Origin: Micrococcales bacterium
GTDB lineage: Bacteria; Actinomycetota; Actinomycetes; Actinomycetales; Dermatophilaceae
DNA length: 64,000 nt
Direction of reading: 5' to 3'
NCBI GenBank assembly: GCA_021287075.1
Contig: JAJTBD010000003.1
Location: 157,164-221,163, forward strand
Shown here piece after piece: positions 51,707 through 61,007 of the stretch (position 1 is its first letter; each line of letters starts with the position of its first letter). The position numbers and the translations under genes were made by a program. Below the pieces are notes generated by a model. The model saw only the letters and a list, made by a program, of their open reading frames with translations, ran no database searches and was not told where the DNA came from.

Positions 51707-52690
51707 ATGAGCCAGCGCCTGTCCCTGCTCGACCTCGCGACGATCCGCCGCGACCAGCCCGTCGCCGAGGCGCTGCGTGACAGCATCCGGCTGGCGCAGA
51801 AGGCCGACTCGCTCGGGCGCTTCGAGCGGCTGTGGTTCGCCGAACACCACAACATGCCGCGGATCGCGTCGGCCGCGACGTCGGTGCTGATCGGCCAGGT
51901 CCTCGCCGCGACCGAGCAGATCCGGGTCGGCTCCGGTGGCGTGATGCTGCCCAACCACTCCCCGCTGGTGATCGCCGAGCAGTTCGGCACGCTCGCCGAG
52001 CTCTATCCCGACCGGGTCGACCTCGGGCTGGGCCGCGCGCCCGGCACCGACCAGGTGACCCTGCGGGCGCTGCGCCGCGACCCCCGCGCCGCCGACCAGT
52101 TCCCCTCGGACGTGCAGGAGCTCCAGGGATATCTGTCCGATGAGACCCTCGTGCCGACGATCAACGCCTATCCCGGCCGCGGCACCAATGTCCCCCTCTA
52201 CATCCTCGGCAGCTCCCTCTTCGGCGCCCAGCTCGCAGCGGCGCTCGGCCTGCCCTATGCCTTCGCCAGCCACTTCGCGCCAGACGCGCTGGTGCCGGCG
52301 GTCGCGGCATACCGCGAGCGCTTCCAGCCCTCGGCCCAGCTCGCCGAGCCCTATGTCATCGCCGCGCTCAACGTGATCTCGGCCGACGACAACGACACCG
52401 CGCAGGGGCTCTATGACAGCCAGCTGCGCAGCCGGGTGCGGATGCTCGCCACCCGGGTCGGCGGCGCCAGCCTCTCGGACGAGCAGGTCGAGGCCGCGCT
52501 CGCCGGGCCGGTCGGGCACCAGGCGCGCCACATGCTCCAGTACACCGCCGTCGGCACCCGCGACGAGGTCGCCCGCTATCTCGAGGAGTTCCGCGCGCAC
52601 GCCTCCGCCGACGAGCTGATGGTGACGAATGCCGCGGGCACGCTCGAGCAGCGCGAGCGCACCCTGGAGATCCTCGCCTCCATCGACTGA
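51707..52690 (+). CDS. LLM-class flavin-dependent oxidoreductase (luciferase-like)
   Basis: 327-residue FMN/F420-type oxidoreductase of the MsnO8-like group. The N terminus [55 protein letters not shown], and [14 protein letters not shown] are family motifs. Cofactor and substrate are unknown. Two bp after the stop the 33-bp repeat array starts. Confidence 0.87.
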   Translation: MSQRLSLLDLATIRRDQPVAEALRDSIRLAQKADSLGRFERLWFAEHHNMPRIASAATSVLIGQVLAATEQIRVGSGGVMLPNHSPLVIAEQFGTLAELYPDRVDLGLGRAPGTDQVTLRALRRDPRAADQFPSDVQELQGYLSDETLVPTINAYPGRGTNVPLYILGSSLFGAQLAAALGLPYAFASHFAPDALVPAVAAYRERFQPSAQLAEPYVIAALNVISADDNDTAQGLYDSQLRSRVRMLATRVGGASLSDEQVEAALAGPVGHQARHMLQYTAVGTRDEVARYLEEFRAHASADELMVTNAAGTLEQRERTLEILASID

Positions 52691-52792
52691 CGCCCCGGGG
52701 CGTTTGTGCCCAACTGGGCCAAAGCGCCCGGGGCGTTTGCGCCCAACTGGGCCAAAGCGCCCGGGGCGTTTGTGCCCAACTGGGCTAAAGCG
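52691..52792. repeat. 33-bp GCCCAACTGGGC tandem array (three units)
   Basis: Three head-to-tail units (52691-52726, 52727-52759, 52760-52792), each with CCCGGGGCGTTT, GCCCAACTGGGC and CAAAGCG or TAAAGCG. The palindrome is identical in all three and differs from the perfect GCCCAATTGGGC by one base. The array lies between the convergent LLM and oxidoreductase genes. Confidence 0.92.
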
Positions 52793-52822
52793 CTCCTTCA
52801 GGCACGCACGCCGAGACGTGGG

Positions 52823-52858
52823 GGTATGCCGCGCGGGGACGGGCCCGCGCGGCATACC
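52823..52858. repeat. 15-bp-stem hairpin of the GGTATGCCGCG motif
   Basis: GGTATGCCGCGCGGG (52823-52837) pairs perfectly with CCCGCGCGGCATACC (52844-52858), loop six bases. It lies between convergent genes, 12 bp after the oxidoreductase stop. Confidence 0.88.
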
Positions 52859-52869
52859 TCTGGTCTGGG

Positions 52870-54495
52870 TCAGCCCTCCTCGGGGACCATCAGGATCGAG
52901 CCGGACGGGCATTCCTCGACGCACAGGCCGCAGCCCTTGCAGAAGTCGTAGTCGAACTCGTACATGTAGGCGCCGGTGCCGAGCTTCTTGACCGCGTTGT
53001 CGGGGCAGACGCCGAAGCAGTTGTCGCAGCCGAAGCAGTTGCCGCAGCTCATGCACCGCCGCGCCTCATACATGGCACTGCGCTCGTCGAGCCCCTGGAC
53101 GACCTCGTCGAAGGTCCCCTGGCGACGGGCCGGCTCGATGAGCGGGCGCGCCTTGTGGGGTGCATCGGAGTAGTACCAGGTGGTCAGCCGGTCATAGGTC
53201 GCCAGCGCCGGGCGCTCGGGGTGGACGAACTCCTCGCCGCGCAGCCACGAGTCGATGCAGCGGGCGGCCTGCTTGCCGTGCCCCACCGCGACCGTGACCG
53301 TGCGCTCGGCCGGCACCATGTCGCCACCGGCGAAGAGGCCGGCACGGCCGGTCATCATCCGCTCGTCGACCTTGACGACGCCGCCCTCGATCTCGACACC
53401 CTCGAGCCCCTCGACCAGCGAGAGGTCGGTCTCCTGGCCGAGCGCGAGCACGAGCGAGTCGGCCTCGAGCTCCTCGGTCTCGCCGGTCGGCTGCGGGAAG
53501 CCGCTCTCGTCGAGCTCCATCTTCTCGATGACGAGCTTGCCTGCATCGGCGTGCTGGACCGTCGAGAGCCACTTGAGGAGGATGCCCTCCTCCTCGGCCT
53601 CGCGGACCTCGCTGTCGTGGGCGGGCATCCGGTCGCGGGTGCGCCGATAGACGATGATCGCCTCCTCGGCACCGAGCCGCTTGGCCGTGCGCGCCGCGTC
53701 GATCGCGGTGTTGCCGCCGCCATAGACGACGACGCGGCGGCCGAGCTGGGGCTTCTCCTCGCCCTCCATGTCGTGCAGCATCGTGACGGCGTCGACGATC
53801 TTGGCCGCCTCGCCGGCGGGCACATAGGCGCGCTTGCCGAGCTGGGCGCCGACCGCGAGGAAGACCGCGTCGAAGGCGTCGAGCGGCTCCTCGAGCGACT
53901 CGACCCTCTGGCCGAGCTCGAAGGTGACGCCCATGTCCTCGATGCGCCGGATCTCATCGGCGAGGACACCGCGCGGCAGGCGATAGGACGGGATGCCGAA
54001 GCGCATCATCCCGCCGGCCAGCGGCGCCAGATCGCGGATCGTGACCTCGTGGCCGAGGCGGCGCAGGTGGTATGCCGCGGACAGGCCTGAGGGGCCCGCC
54101 CCGATGACGAGCACGTGCTTGCCGCTCAGGGTCTCGGACTGGTGGAAGCGCCAGCCCTGCGCAATGGCCTCGTCGCCGAGGAAGCGCTCGACGGCGTTGA
54201 TGCCGACGGCCTCGTCGAGTTCGGCTCTGTTGCAGGCGGTCTGGCACGGGTGATAGCAGATGCGGCCCATGATCGCGGGGAAGGGGTTGTCGGCGGTCAG
54301 TGCCCGCCAGGCCTGCTCGTAGTTGCCCTCCTCGGCCTCATAGAGCCAGGCCTGGACGTTCTCGCCGGCCGGGCAGGCGTTGTTGCACGGCGGCATCAGG
54401 TGGACATAGGTCGGTCGCTCGGTGCGCCACGTGCCGGTGTGGTTGGCGAGGGACGACCCGACGTCGAGGGTGATGGCAAACGGCTTCTCTCTCAC
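52870..54495 (-). CDS. GltD-like FAD/NAD(P) oxidoreductase fused to a C-terminal ferredoxin
   Basis: 541 residues in three parts: an N-terminal Fe-S domain with CNNACP, CYHPCQTAC (residues 37-88); a GltD-like flavoprotein module with FAD motif VIGAGPSGLSAAYHL (130-144), the RFGIPSYRLP loop and NAD(P) motif VVYGGGNTAIDAA (~258); and a C-terminal 2[4Fe-4S]-type ferredoxin (CMSCGNCFGCDNCFGVCP, then CKGCGLCVEECP). It overlaps porB by 4 bp. It probably passes electrons from the 2-oxoacid oxidoreductase to NAD(P), as the FAD subunit of phenylglyoxylate:NAD oxidoreductase does. Confidence 0.85.
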   Translation of the reverse strand: MREKPFAITLDVGSSLANHTGTWRTERPTYVHLMPPCNNACPAGENVQAWLYEAEEGNYEQAWRALTADNPFPAIMGRICYHPCQTACNRAELDEAVGINAVERFLGDEAIAQGWRFHQSETLSGKHVLVIGAGPSGLSAAYHLRRLGHEVTIRDLAPLAGGMMRFGIPSYRLPRGVLADEIRRIEDMGVTFELGQRVESLEEPLDAFDAVFLAVGAQLGKRAYVPAGEAAKIVDAVTMLHDMEGEEKPQLGRRVVVYGGGNTAIDAARTAKRLGAEEAIIVYRRTRDRMPAHDSEVREAEEEGILLKWLSTVQHADAGKLVIEKMELDESGFPQPTGETEELEADSLVLALGQETDLSLVEGLEGVEIEGGVVKVDERMMTGRAGLFAGGDMVPAERTVTVAVGHGKQAARCIDSWLRGEEFVHPERPALATYDRLTTWYYSDAPHKARPLIEPARRQGTFDEVVQGLDERSAMYEARRCMSCGNCFGCDNCFGVCPDNAVKKLGTGAYMYEFDYDFCKGCGLCVEECPSGSILMVPEEG

Positions 54496-55568
54496 TGGGC
54501 TCCCTCTCCCTCGAGCTCGTCGCGGCGCGCCGCGATGCCCTCCTCGATGTCGCCGTCGGGGCCGAGGAGTCCATACCTTGCGATGTTGCGGTCGGCGCGG
54601 GCCTGGAGTTTGGCGAGCACCTCCTCGTCGCGCTCCGGCGTGAAGAGGTGGGCGAAGCGCTTCTGGAGCCGCAGGTAGTCCTCGACCGGCACCCGCTTGC
54701 GGATCCGCGACACCGCGGTCACGTCGCCGCGCTCGGCCTCGAAGACGGGGAAGAGCCCCGACTGGGTGGCGGCCCGGGCGACCTTGATCGTGTCGTGCGA
54801 GCTGGAGCCCCAGCCGAGCGGGCAGGGCACCAGCACGTGGATATAGCGGGCTCCGCGGAACTCCATGGCGCGGGTGACCTTGGCCTCGAGGTCGTGCAGG
54901 TCGGCGACGGTCGCCGTTGCGACATAAGGGATCTCGTGGGCCATGGCGATGCGCGGCACGTCCTTGCCCATGCCAAACGGGTTGCCGGGCGCCTCGCCAA
55001 CGGCCTGGGTCGTCATCGTGCGCGCGGCCGGCGGTGTCGCGCCGGAGCGCTGCACGCCGGTGTTCATGTATCCCTCGTTGTCGTAGCAGACATAGAGGAC
55101 GTCGTCGTTGCGCTCGAACATGCCTGAGAGAGCGCCGAACCCGATGTCGACGGTGCCGCCGTCGCCGCCCTGCCCGAGCACCCGGATGTCATCGCGCCCC
55201 ATGGCCTTGTATGCCGCGGCCACGCCGGACGCGACGGCCGGTGCGTTGCCGAAGAGCGAGTGCAGCCAGGCGATCCGCCAGGACGTCTCGGGATAGGGGG
55301 TGGAGAAGACCTCGAGGCAGCCGGTGGCGTTGACGGCGACGAGCTTGCCCTGGGCTGCGCGGAAGGCGGCGTCCACGGCATACCTCGCGCCGAGCGCCTC
55401 ACCGCAGCCCTGGCACGCACGGTGACCGGAGGTGATCGCGTTGTTGCGCTCGGGGTCGGCCTGGACCGACCGGACCTCAAGTGGGAGAAGGCGATTGCCG
55501 ATCGCGAACGAGCCGACCTGATAGAACTTCAGGTGGTCGTGGGCGGCGCTCTCGTGGGTCTGGGTCAT
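54492..55568 (-). CDS. porB: 2-oxoacid:ferredoxin oxidoreductase beta subunit (TPP-binding)
   Basis: 358 residues. The thiamine-pyrophosphate site is GQGGDGGTVDIGFG followed by NEGYMNTGVQRSGATP; HRACQGCGEALG gives the CxxC of the beta-subunit cluster. Strongly pyruvate:ferredoxin oxidoreductase-like, but substrate (pyruvate, 2-oxoglutarate, aryl glyoxylate) is not fixed by sequence. Second to last in a four-gene cluster; 12 bp from the alpha gene. Confidence 0.86.
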   Translation of the reverse strand: MTQTHESAAHDHLKFYQVGSFAIGNRLLPLEVRSVQADPERNNAITSGHRACQGCGEALGARYAVDAAFRAAQGKLVAVNATGCLEVFSTPYPETSWRIAWLHSLFGNAPAVASGVAAAYKAMGRDDIRVLGQGGDGGTVDIGFGALSGMFERNDDVLYVCYDNEGYMNTGVQRSGATPPAARTMTTQAVGEAPGNPFGMGKDVPRIAMAHEIPYVATATVADLHDLEAKVTRAMEFRGARYIHVLVPCPLGWGSSSHDTIKVARAATQSGLFPVFEAERGDVTAVSRIRKRVPVEDYLRLQKRFAHLFTPERDEEVLAKLQARADRNIARYGLLGPDGDIEEGIAARRDELEGEGAQ

Positions 55569-55580
55569 CGCGATGGCTCC

Positions 55581-56840
55581 TCAGTGCGGGGTGGACCGCA
55601 CGGACCCGAGGTCCTTGAGCAGGTTCTCTGCTGCGCCACCGGTGCGGCCGCCGGCGGCGTGGCGCTCGAGCTCGCGGTCGACGAGCTCGCGGTCGAGGTC
55701 GAGGAACTCCAGCGGCTCGAGCGAGTCACGCCGGTCAAAGAGCGCGTGCAGCGACCGGGTCGTGATCGGCCGGCCCCCGAGACCCGCGACGACGGTGCGC
55801 AGCTCGATGTCGAGGTGGTCGAGGGCCATGCGCAGGTTGGAGGCGACGATGCCGCCGATCCCGACGCTGAAGGCCTTCTCGACCACGATGACCCGGCGCA
55901 CGCCGTCGAGGGCGGAGCGCACGGCCTCCATCGGGAAGGGCCGGAAGGACTGGATGCCCAGCACGCCGATGCTCTCGCCCTGCTCGCGGCGGGCGTCGAC
56001 GACGTCCTTGATGGTGCCGAGCACCGAGCCGAGCGCCACGACGACGGTCTCGGCGCGCTGGCCGTCCTCGTCGATGCGATAGGGACGCACGAGCCCGCCG
56101 GCCTCGCGGCCGAAGTGCTGCTGGAAGGAGTCGCACACCTGCGGGATCAGCTCGAGCGCCTGCATCTGGCGGGCGTGCGCGAGATAGCGCACCTCGGTGA
56201 AGGCCTCTGGCCCGACCATCGCGCCGATCGACGCGGCGTCGTCGGGGTCGAGGACCTGGCGCGGCGCATAGGGCGGCAGCCATGCGTCGACCTGGTCGCG
56301 CTCGGGCACGTCGACCTCCTCGACCGCGTGGGTGAGGATAAAGCCGTCCATGCAGACCATCACCGGGAGCGAGAGCTCCTCGGCCAGGCGGTAGGCGATG
56401 ACGTGGAGGTCGGCGGCCTCCTGGTTGGTCTCGGCATAGAGCTGGAGCCAGCCGGAGTCGCGCTGGCTCATCGCGTCGGAGTGGTCGTTCCAGATGTTGA
56501 TGGGGGCGCCGATCGCGCGGTTGGCGACGGTCATCACGATGGGCAGCCCCAGCCCGGAAGCGTTGTAGACGGCCTCGACCATGAAGAGCAGGCCCTGGCT
56601 GGCGGTCGCCGTGTAGGCGCGTGCGCCGGCGGCGGAGGCGCCGATCGCCACCGACATCGCGGCGAACTCGGACTCGACGTTCATGAACTCGCAGCCGGGC
56701 ACCTCGCCGGCCTTGGTGAGCCGGGAGAGGGTCTCGACGATGTGGGTCTGCGGCGAGATCGGATAGGCGCAGATCACCTGTGGCCGGCAGGCGGCGACCG
56801 CCTGGGCGACGGCCTGCGAGCCCTCAATCTGCTGACGCAT
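55581..56840 (-). CDS. porA: 2-oxoacid:ferredoxin oxidoreductase alpha subunit
   Basis: 419 residues. YPISPQTHIVETLS and FMNVESEFAAMSVAIGAS are the substrate/CoA-side motifs of the alpha subunit; ATASQGLLFMVEAVY matches. ATG at 56840 is used; the gamma gene stop overlaps by 17 bp. No gamma-alpha fusion. Confidence 0.86.
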   Translation of the reverse strand: MRQQIEGSQAVAQAVAACRPQVICAYPISPQTHIVETLSRLTKAGEVPGCEFMNVESEFAAMSVAIGASAAGARAYTATASQGLLFMVEAVYNASGLGLPIVMTVANRAIGAPINIWNDHSDAMSQRDSGWLQLYAETNQEAADLHVIAYRLAEELSLPVMVCMDGFILTHAVEEVDVPERDQVDAWLPPYAPRQVLDPDDAASIGAMVGPEAFTEVRYLAHARQMQALELIPQVCDSFQQHFGREAGGLVRPYRIDEDGQRAETVVVALGSVLGTIKDVVDARREQGESIGVLGIQSFRPFPMEAVRSALDGVRRVIVVEKAFSVGIGGIVASNLRMALDHLDIELRTVVAGLGGRPITTRSLHALFDRRDSLEPLEFLDLDRELVDRELERHAAGGRTGGAAENLLKDLGSVRSTPH

Positions 56841-57402
56841 GCGCGGCCTCCTTGAGGACGAGCTCGTATGCCGCGGTGGCGGCCCGGATGTTGGCGTCGG
56901 CGACCGCCTTTGGGAAGCGGTCGGCGATGGCCCCGGTGACCGAGGGGAGGTGGACCAGCCCGGTGATGCCGGCGAGCGCGCCGAGCAGCACGGCATTCGG
57001 CAGGGGTCGGCCGATGTGCTCCTTGGCGAGGGCCGTGGCCGGCACGGTGCGCACCCGCCCCTCCCGGCCGGGCAGCAGGTCCTCCAGCCCGAGCTCGTGG
57101 ATCGAGCGGGAGGAGTTGACCAGCACATAGCCGTCCGGCTTCAGGCCGGCAAAGAGATCGACCTGGTGGATCAGGGTCGAGTCCTGCACGACGAGGGCGT
57201 CGGGGACCATGACGGGCTCACGCACTCGGATGGGACTGTCGGCGATGCGACAGAAGGCGACGACTGGGGCGCCGGTGCGCTCGGACCCGAAACTGGGGAA
57301 CGCCTGAGCGTGGCGGCCTTCCTCGAAGGCTGCCTCGGACAGGAGCTCGGCTGCTGTGACGACTCCTTGACCACCGCGTCCGTGGATACGAACCTCGAAC
57401 AC
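56824..57402 (-). CDS. porG: 2-oxoacid:ferredoxin oxidoreductase gamma subunit
   Basis: 192 residues. FEVRIHGRGGQGVVTAAELLSEAAFEEGRHAQAFPSFGSERTGAPV (seen in parts) is the classical gamma-subunit opening. GTG start at 57402. It leads the gamma-alpha-beta-FAD/ferredoxin cluster; 104 bp separate it from the divergent ligase gene. Confidence 0.86.
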   Translation of the reverse strand: MFEVRIHGRGGQGVVTAAELLSEAAFEEGRHAQAFPSFGSERTGAPVVAFCRIADSPIRVREPVMVPDALVVQDSTLIHQVDLFAGLKPDGYVLVNSSRSIHELGLEDLLPGREGRVRTVPATALAKEHIGRPLPNAVLLGALAGITGLVHLPSVTGAIADRFPKAVADANIRAATAAYELVLKEAAHASAD

Positions 57403-57506
57403 CTCGCCAGCGTATTCCCCCAGAACGGGGCGAACCGTGCCTAAGCGCCCCCGTTTGTGTCCAATAGGTCACATGGGCTGTCGGCGGCCGGGCCTAGGGT
57501 GACGCC

Positions 57507-59123
57507 ATGCTGCTGCGCGAGGTCGTCGACACCGCGGGCGCCGTGGCGGCCACCCGGTCACGCCGCGACAAGACCGCCCTGCTCGCCGACCTGCTGCGCC
57601 GGCTCGGGCCCGACGATGTCGCCGCCGCGGTGGGCCTGCTGCTCGGCCGGCCGAGGCAGGGCCGGGTGGGCGTCGGCTGGCGGACGCTCCTCGACGCCCG
57701 AGAGGGGTGTGCCCCGGACTCGCCTCCTCCTGCCGACCCCCCTCCCCCTTTGGACGACGACAAGGCCACCGGCACCCCTCCCCCTTTGGCCCAATTGGGC
57801 ACGAACGCCCCGCCGCTGACGGTCGCCGATGTCGACGCCGCCCTCGAGCTGGTCGCGGGGACGCACGGCGGCGGGTCGGCGAGCGCCCGGCGCGAGGCGC
57901 TCCGTGCCCTCTTCGCCCGGGCCGACGCCGACGAGGCCGACTTCCTCGTCCGCGCGATCGGGGGCGAGGTGCGCACCGGCGCGCTCGCGGGGGTGCTCAC
58001 CGACGCCATCGCCGCCGCCGGGGAGGTGCCGGCCGCCACGGCCCGACGGGCGGCCATGCTCTCAGGCGACCTCGCCACGACCGCCCGGCTCGCCCTGACC
58101 GCGCCGGAGCAGCTCGCGTCCGTCGGCCTGTCCGTCGGCACACCCGTGCTGCCGATGCTCGCCTCCCCCGGGGGCGACACCGAGAGCTCGGTGACCGCAC
58201 TGGGCGAGGCCTCGGTCGAGTACAAGCTCGACGGCGTCCGCATCCAGGTCCACCGCAGCGGCGACGACGTCGCGGTCTATACCCGCTCGCTGGCCGACAT
58301 CACCGCGCGCGTGCCCGAGCTGGTCGAGGCGGCCCGCGCGCTGCCGGCCCGAGAGCTCATCCTTGACGGCGAGACCCTGCTGCTCGCCGAGGACGGCAGT
58401 CCCCGCCCTTTCCAGGAGACGATGAGCCGCTTCGGCGGCCAGGACGCGGCGGCCAGGGTCCTGCGCCCGTGGTTCTTCGACGTCCTCCATGCCGACGGGC
58501 AGGACCTGATCGACGAGCCGCTGAGGGTGCGCCGCGGCATACTCTCCGAGGTCGTCGGCGACCTGCGCGTCCCCAGCATCCTCACCTCGGATCCCGCTGT
58601 GGCAGAGGACTTCTCACGTCAGGCGCTGGCGGCCGGCCACGAGGGCATCGTCCTCAAGGGGCTCGACTCGCCCTATGCCGCCGGCCGTCGCGGCAAGGAC
58701 TGGCAGAAGGTCAAACCCGTGCTCACGCTCGACCTCGTCGTGCTCGGTGTCGAGTGGGGGTCGGGACGGCGCTCGGGCTGGCTGTCCAACATCCACCTCG
58801 GGGCCCGTGATGCCGACGGCAGCGTCGGCGAGCCGGGCGGCATGGTGATGGTCGGCAAGACCTTCAAGGGCATGACCGACGAGATCCTGCGCTGGCAGAC
58901 CGAGCACTTCCCCACGATCGAGACCCGGCGCACCCGATCGACCGTGTTCGTGGAGCCGGTGACGGTCGTGGAGGTCGCGATCGACGGCGTGCAGCGCTCG
59001 GCGCGCTATCCCGGCGGGGTCGCGCTGCGCTTCGCGCGGGTCAAAGGCTATCGCCTCGACAAGTCCCCCACCGAGGCCGACACCCTGGCCACTCTCCGGG
59101 CGCTTCTGCCACCCGAGCCGTGA
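57507..59123 (+). CDS. lig: ATP-dependent DNA ligase (LigB type)
   Basis: 538 residues. The adenylation motif EYKLDGVRIQVH gives Lys240; further ligase motifs are ELILDGE (III), FFDVL (IIIa), EGIVLKGLDSPY (IV) and DWQKVKP (V). The N-terminal DNA-binding domain is interrupted at about residues 72-103 by a Pro-rich insert that includes a unit of the GCCCAATTGGGC repeat (57783-57814), read as LAQLGTNAPP. Similar in size to mycobacterial LigB; a role in repair is inferred. Confidence 0.92.
   Translation: MLLREVVDTAGAVAATRSRRDKTALLADLLRRLGPDDVAAAVGLLLGRPRQGRVGVGWRTLLDAREGCAPDSPPPADPPPPLDDDKATGTPPPLAQLGTNAPPLTVADVDAALELVAGTHGGGSASARREALRALFARADADEADFLVRAIGGEVRTGALAGVLTDAIAAAGEVPAATARRAAMLSGDLATTARLALTAPEQLASVGLSVGTPVLPMLASPGGDTESSVTALGEASVEYKLDGVRIQVHRSGDDVAVYTRSLADITARVPELVEAARALPARELILDGETLLLAEDGSPRPFQETMSRFGGQDAAARVLRPWFFDVLHADGQDLIDEPLRVRRGILSEVVGDLRVPSILTSDPAVAEDFSRQALAAGHEGIVLKGLDSPYAAGRRGKDWQKVKPVLTLDLVVLGVEWGSGRRSGWLSNIHLGARDADGSVGEPGGMVMVGKTFKGMTDEILRWQTEHFPTIETRRTRSTVFVEPVTVVEVAIDGVQRSARYPGGVALRFARVKGYRLDKSPTEADTLATLRALLPPEP
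57783..57814. repeat. GCCCAATTGGGC repeat unit inside the ligase gene
   Basis: CCCTTTGGCCCAATTGGGCA then CGAACGCCCCGCC is one unit in the ligase frame. It is read in the same frame (AQLGTNA) as units 1 and 4 in cydC. It is preceded by a partial CCTCCCCCTTTGG copy (57741-57753). Confidence 0.85.
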
Positions 59124-59211
59124 GCGACGACAGCAAGACGCCGTGTCGTCACACCCCTGCGGTGACGGCACGGCGACTCGGTGGCGGCCGGGCCCCCACC
59201 CGGCCGAGGCG

Positions 59212-59490
59212 TCAGCCTGCGGACTCCCCAGAACGCGGCCGACGGACTCGACGCCACAGGGCGTCGAGAGCTGCACAGGAGACGACGAAGAGGGCGAGCT
59301 GCGCGGCATACGACCACTGCCACTCGGCGTCGCCGAAGGCGGCCCGCATCGTGCCGATGAAGAAGCCATCGCCGCTCCAGCCGAAGACGGTGCGCACCAG
59401 CAGATAGGACAGGCCGGCGACGAGGATCGCTGGGCTGCCGGTGGCAGGGCCGTCGGTGGCGGTCTGCGGGGCGGTCGCGGTGGCGTGCAT
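59212..59490 (-). CDS. Small membrane protein, unknown function
   Basis: 92 residues with two hydrophobic segments (AILVAGLSYLLVRTVFGW and SYAAQLALFVVSCAALDAL) and a basic C terminus. CAGGAG lies 6 bp before the ATG at 59490, supporting this start over one 36 bp upstream. No function recognised. It is convergent with the ligase gene. Confidence 0.65.
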   Translation of the reverse strand: MHATATAPQTATDGPATGSPAILVAGLSYLLVRTVFGWSGDGFFIGTMRAAFGDAEWQWSYAAQLALFVVSCAALDALWRRVRRPRSGESAG

Positions 59491-59596
59491 GTCGGACTCC
59501 TGGTCTCGAGCGGGTCGATGGCTCAACTCTGCTCGACCGCGGGCCGCCCGGCATCGCCCATCGGGATGCGCCGCGTCATCCCAAAGTCGGAGGCCC

Positions 59597-60514
59597 TCAG
59601 GACAGGTGGCGCAGCGAGCGCAGCCACTCGCGGGCCTCGCGGAAGGAGGCGTTGTCGGCGGCGTCGGCGATCTGGGCCCTGCCCTTGTCGGCGCGCGGAT
59701 AGGACCCGAGGAAGGTGATGCCGCCGCTGATCCGGTGCAGGCCCATCAGGGCCTCGCCGACCCGCTCGTCCATCACATGCCCCTCGATGTCGATCGAGAA
59801 GCAGTAGTCGCCCATCGACGACTTCGTCGGGCGCGACTCCAGGCGGGCCATGTTGATGCCGCGGGCGGCGAACTGCTCCAGCAGCTCCAGCAGACCGCCG
59901 GCCCGGTCGGAGCGCTGATAGAGCACGAGCGTGGTCTTGTCGGCGCCGGTCGGCTCGGGCAGCGCGCCCGGCAGCGAGACCGCGACGAAGCGGGTCACGG
60001 CGGCGTCGTTGTCGCGGATGTCCTCGGCCAGCACCTGGAGCCCGTGCACCTCGGCGGCCAGCGGCGCGCAGACTGCCGCGTCATAGGACGCGCTGTTCCG
60101 CGCCAGCGACTCGGCCGCCTCCGCGGTCGAGAGCGTCGCGACGTATGCCGCGCCCGGCAGCTCGCGCCCCACCCAGCCGCGGACCTGCGCCCAGGCATGG
60201 CTGTGGGTGCCGACCGAGGAGATCTGGCTCAGCGGCATACCCTCTCGCGCAGCGAGCACGAATGTGACCGGCACCAGGACCTCGCCCACGACCACGAGCG
60301 GGTCGCCGGAGGCGAGGGCATCGAGGGTCGCGCTCACGCCACCCTCGACGGAGTTCTCGATCGGGACCATCGCCCGGTCGACGTGGCCGCGCCGCACGGC
60401 CGCCAGGGCGGCATCGACGGAGGCGAGCGGGACCTCCTCCGCGGCGGGGTCGAAGGCCGTCAGCGCCATCTGGGTGAAGGTGCCCGCGGGACCGAGGTAG
60501 GCATAGGTGGTCAT
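59597..60514 (-). CDS. pheA: Prephenate dehydratase
   Basis: 305-residue enzyme of phenylalanine synthesis, monofunctional (no chorismate mutase domain). YLGPAGTFT opens the protein; NDAAVTRFVAV holds the catalytic Thr-Arg-Phe motif; an ACT domain follows with RAGGLLELLEQFAARGINMARLESRP (GALxxxLxxF and ESRP motifs) for Phe feedback. It leads toward the end of a minus-strand group with DUF4446 6 bp upstream. Confidence 0.94.
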   Translation of the reverse strand: MTTYAYLGPAGTFTQMALTAFDPAAEEVPLASVDAALAAVRRGHVDRAMVPIENSVEGGVSATLDALASGDPLVVVGEVLVPVTFVLAAREGMPLSQISSVGTHSHAWAQVRGWVGRELPGAAYVATLSTAEAAESLARNSASYDAAVCAPLAAEVHGLQVLAEDIRDNDAAVTRFVAVSLPGALPEPTGADKTTLVLYQRSDRAGGLLELLEQFAARGINMARLESRPTKSSMGDYCFSIDIEGHVMDERVGEALMGLHRISGGITFLGSYPRADKGRAQIADAADNASFREAREWLRSLRHLS

Positions 60515-60520
60515 CGGGGG

Positions 60521-60946
60521 TCAGGCTCCTTGCGAACCGGTGCGGGCAGCGGCCAGGGCCTGCTGCTCCTCGGGGGTGAGGGTGGCATCGGAGGCGCCGG
60601 CGACGACGCCCTTGGCGTAGGTGCGCGACTCGCCGCGCGCGTGGATGGAGCTGATGACGATGCCGTCGCCGGAGTCGTCGATGATCGCGGCGGAGAAGCT
60701 CAGCCGACCGCCCATGTCGCCGAAGGCGTCGTAGCGCACGACCGCGACGTGGCGCAGGGCCTGGGCGATCTCGTCCTCGATCCGCTCGAGGTCGCCCGAC
60801 CCCACGGGGCGCTGGGCCTGGAGGTGGCGGACCTCGCGGGAGAGCCGGCCGACGCGGCGCGCGAGCCCGACGGCGGCCGCGATGGCGAGCACGGCAAGGG
60901 TGAGCGGCACGAGGAGGAGGGCGAGCTCGAGGGCGCTCAGCTCCAT
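60521..60946 (-). CDS. DUF4446 family membrane-anchored protein
   Basis: 141 residues: an N-terminal membrane helix (LALLLVPLTLAVLAIAAAVGL), a short coiled region, then HVAVVRYDAFGDMGGRLSFSAAIIDDSGDGIVISSIHARGESRTYAK (seen in parts), the conserved core of the DUF4446 family. Function unknown. Its stop is 6 bp from the pheA start, so both are likely co-transcribed. Confidence 0.85.
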   Translation of the reverse strand: MELSALELALLLVPLTLAVLAIAAAVGLARRVGRLSREVRHLQAQRPVGSGDLERIEDEIAQALRHVAVVRYDAFGDMGGRLSFSAAIIDDSGDGIVISSIHARGESRTYAKGVVAGASDATLTPEEQQALAAARTGSQGA

Positions 60947-61007
60947 GGGTCACCCCCGGTCCGTGGCAGCGCTGACATGGTCACCGCCCAAGGGTATTGC
61001 GGCCGCG

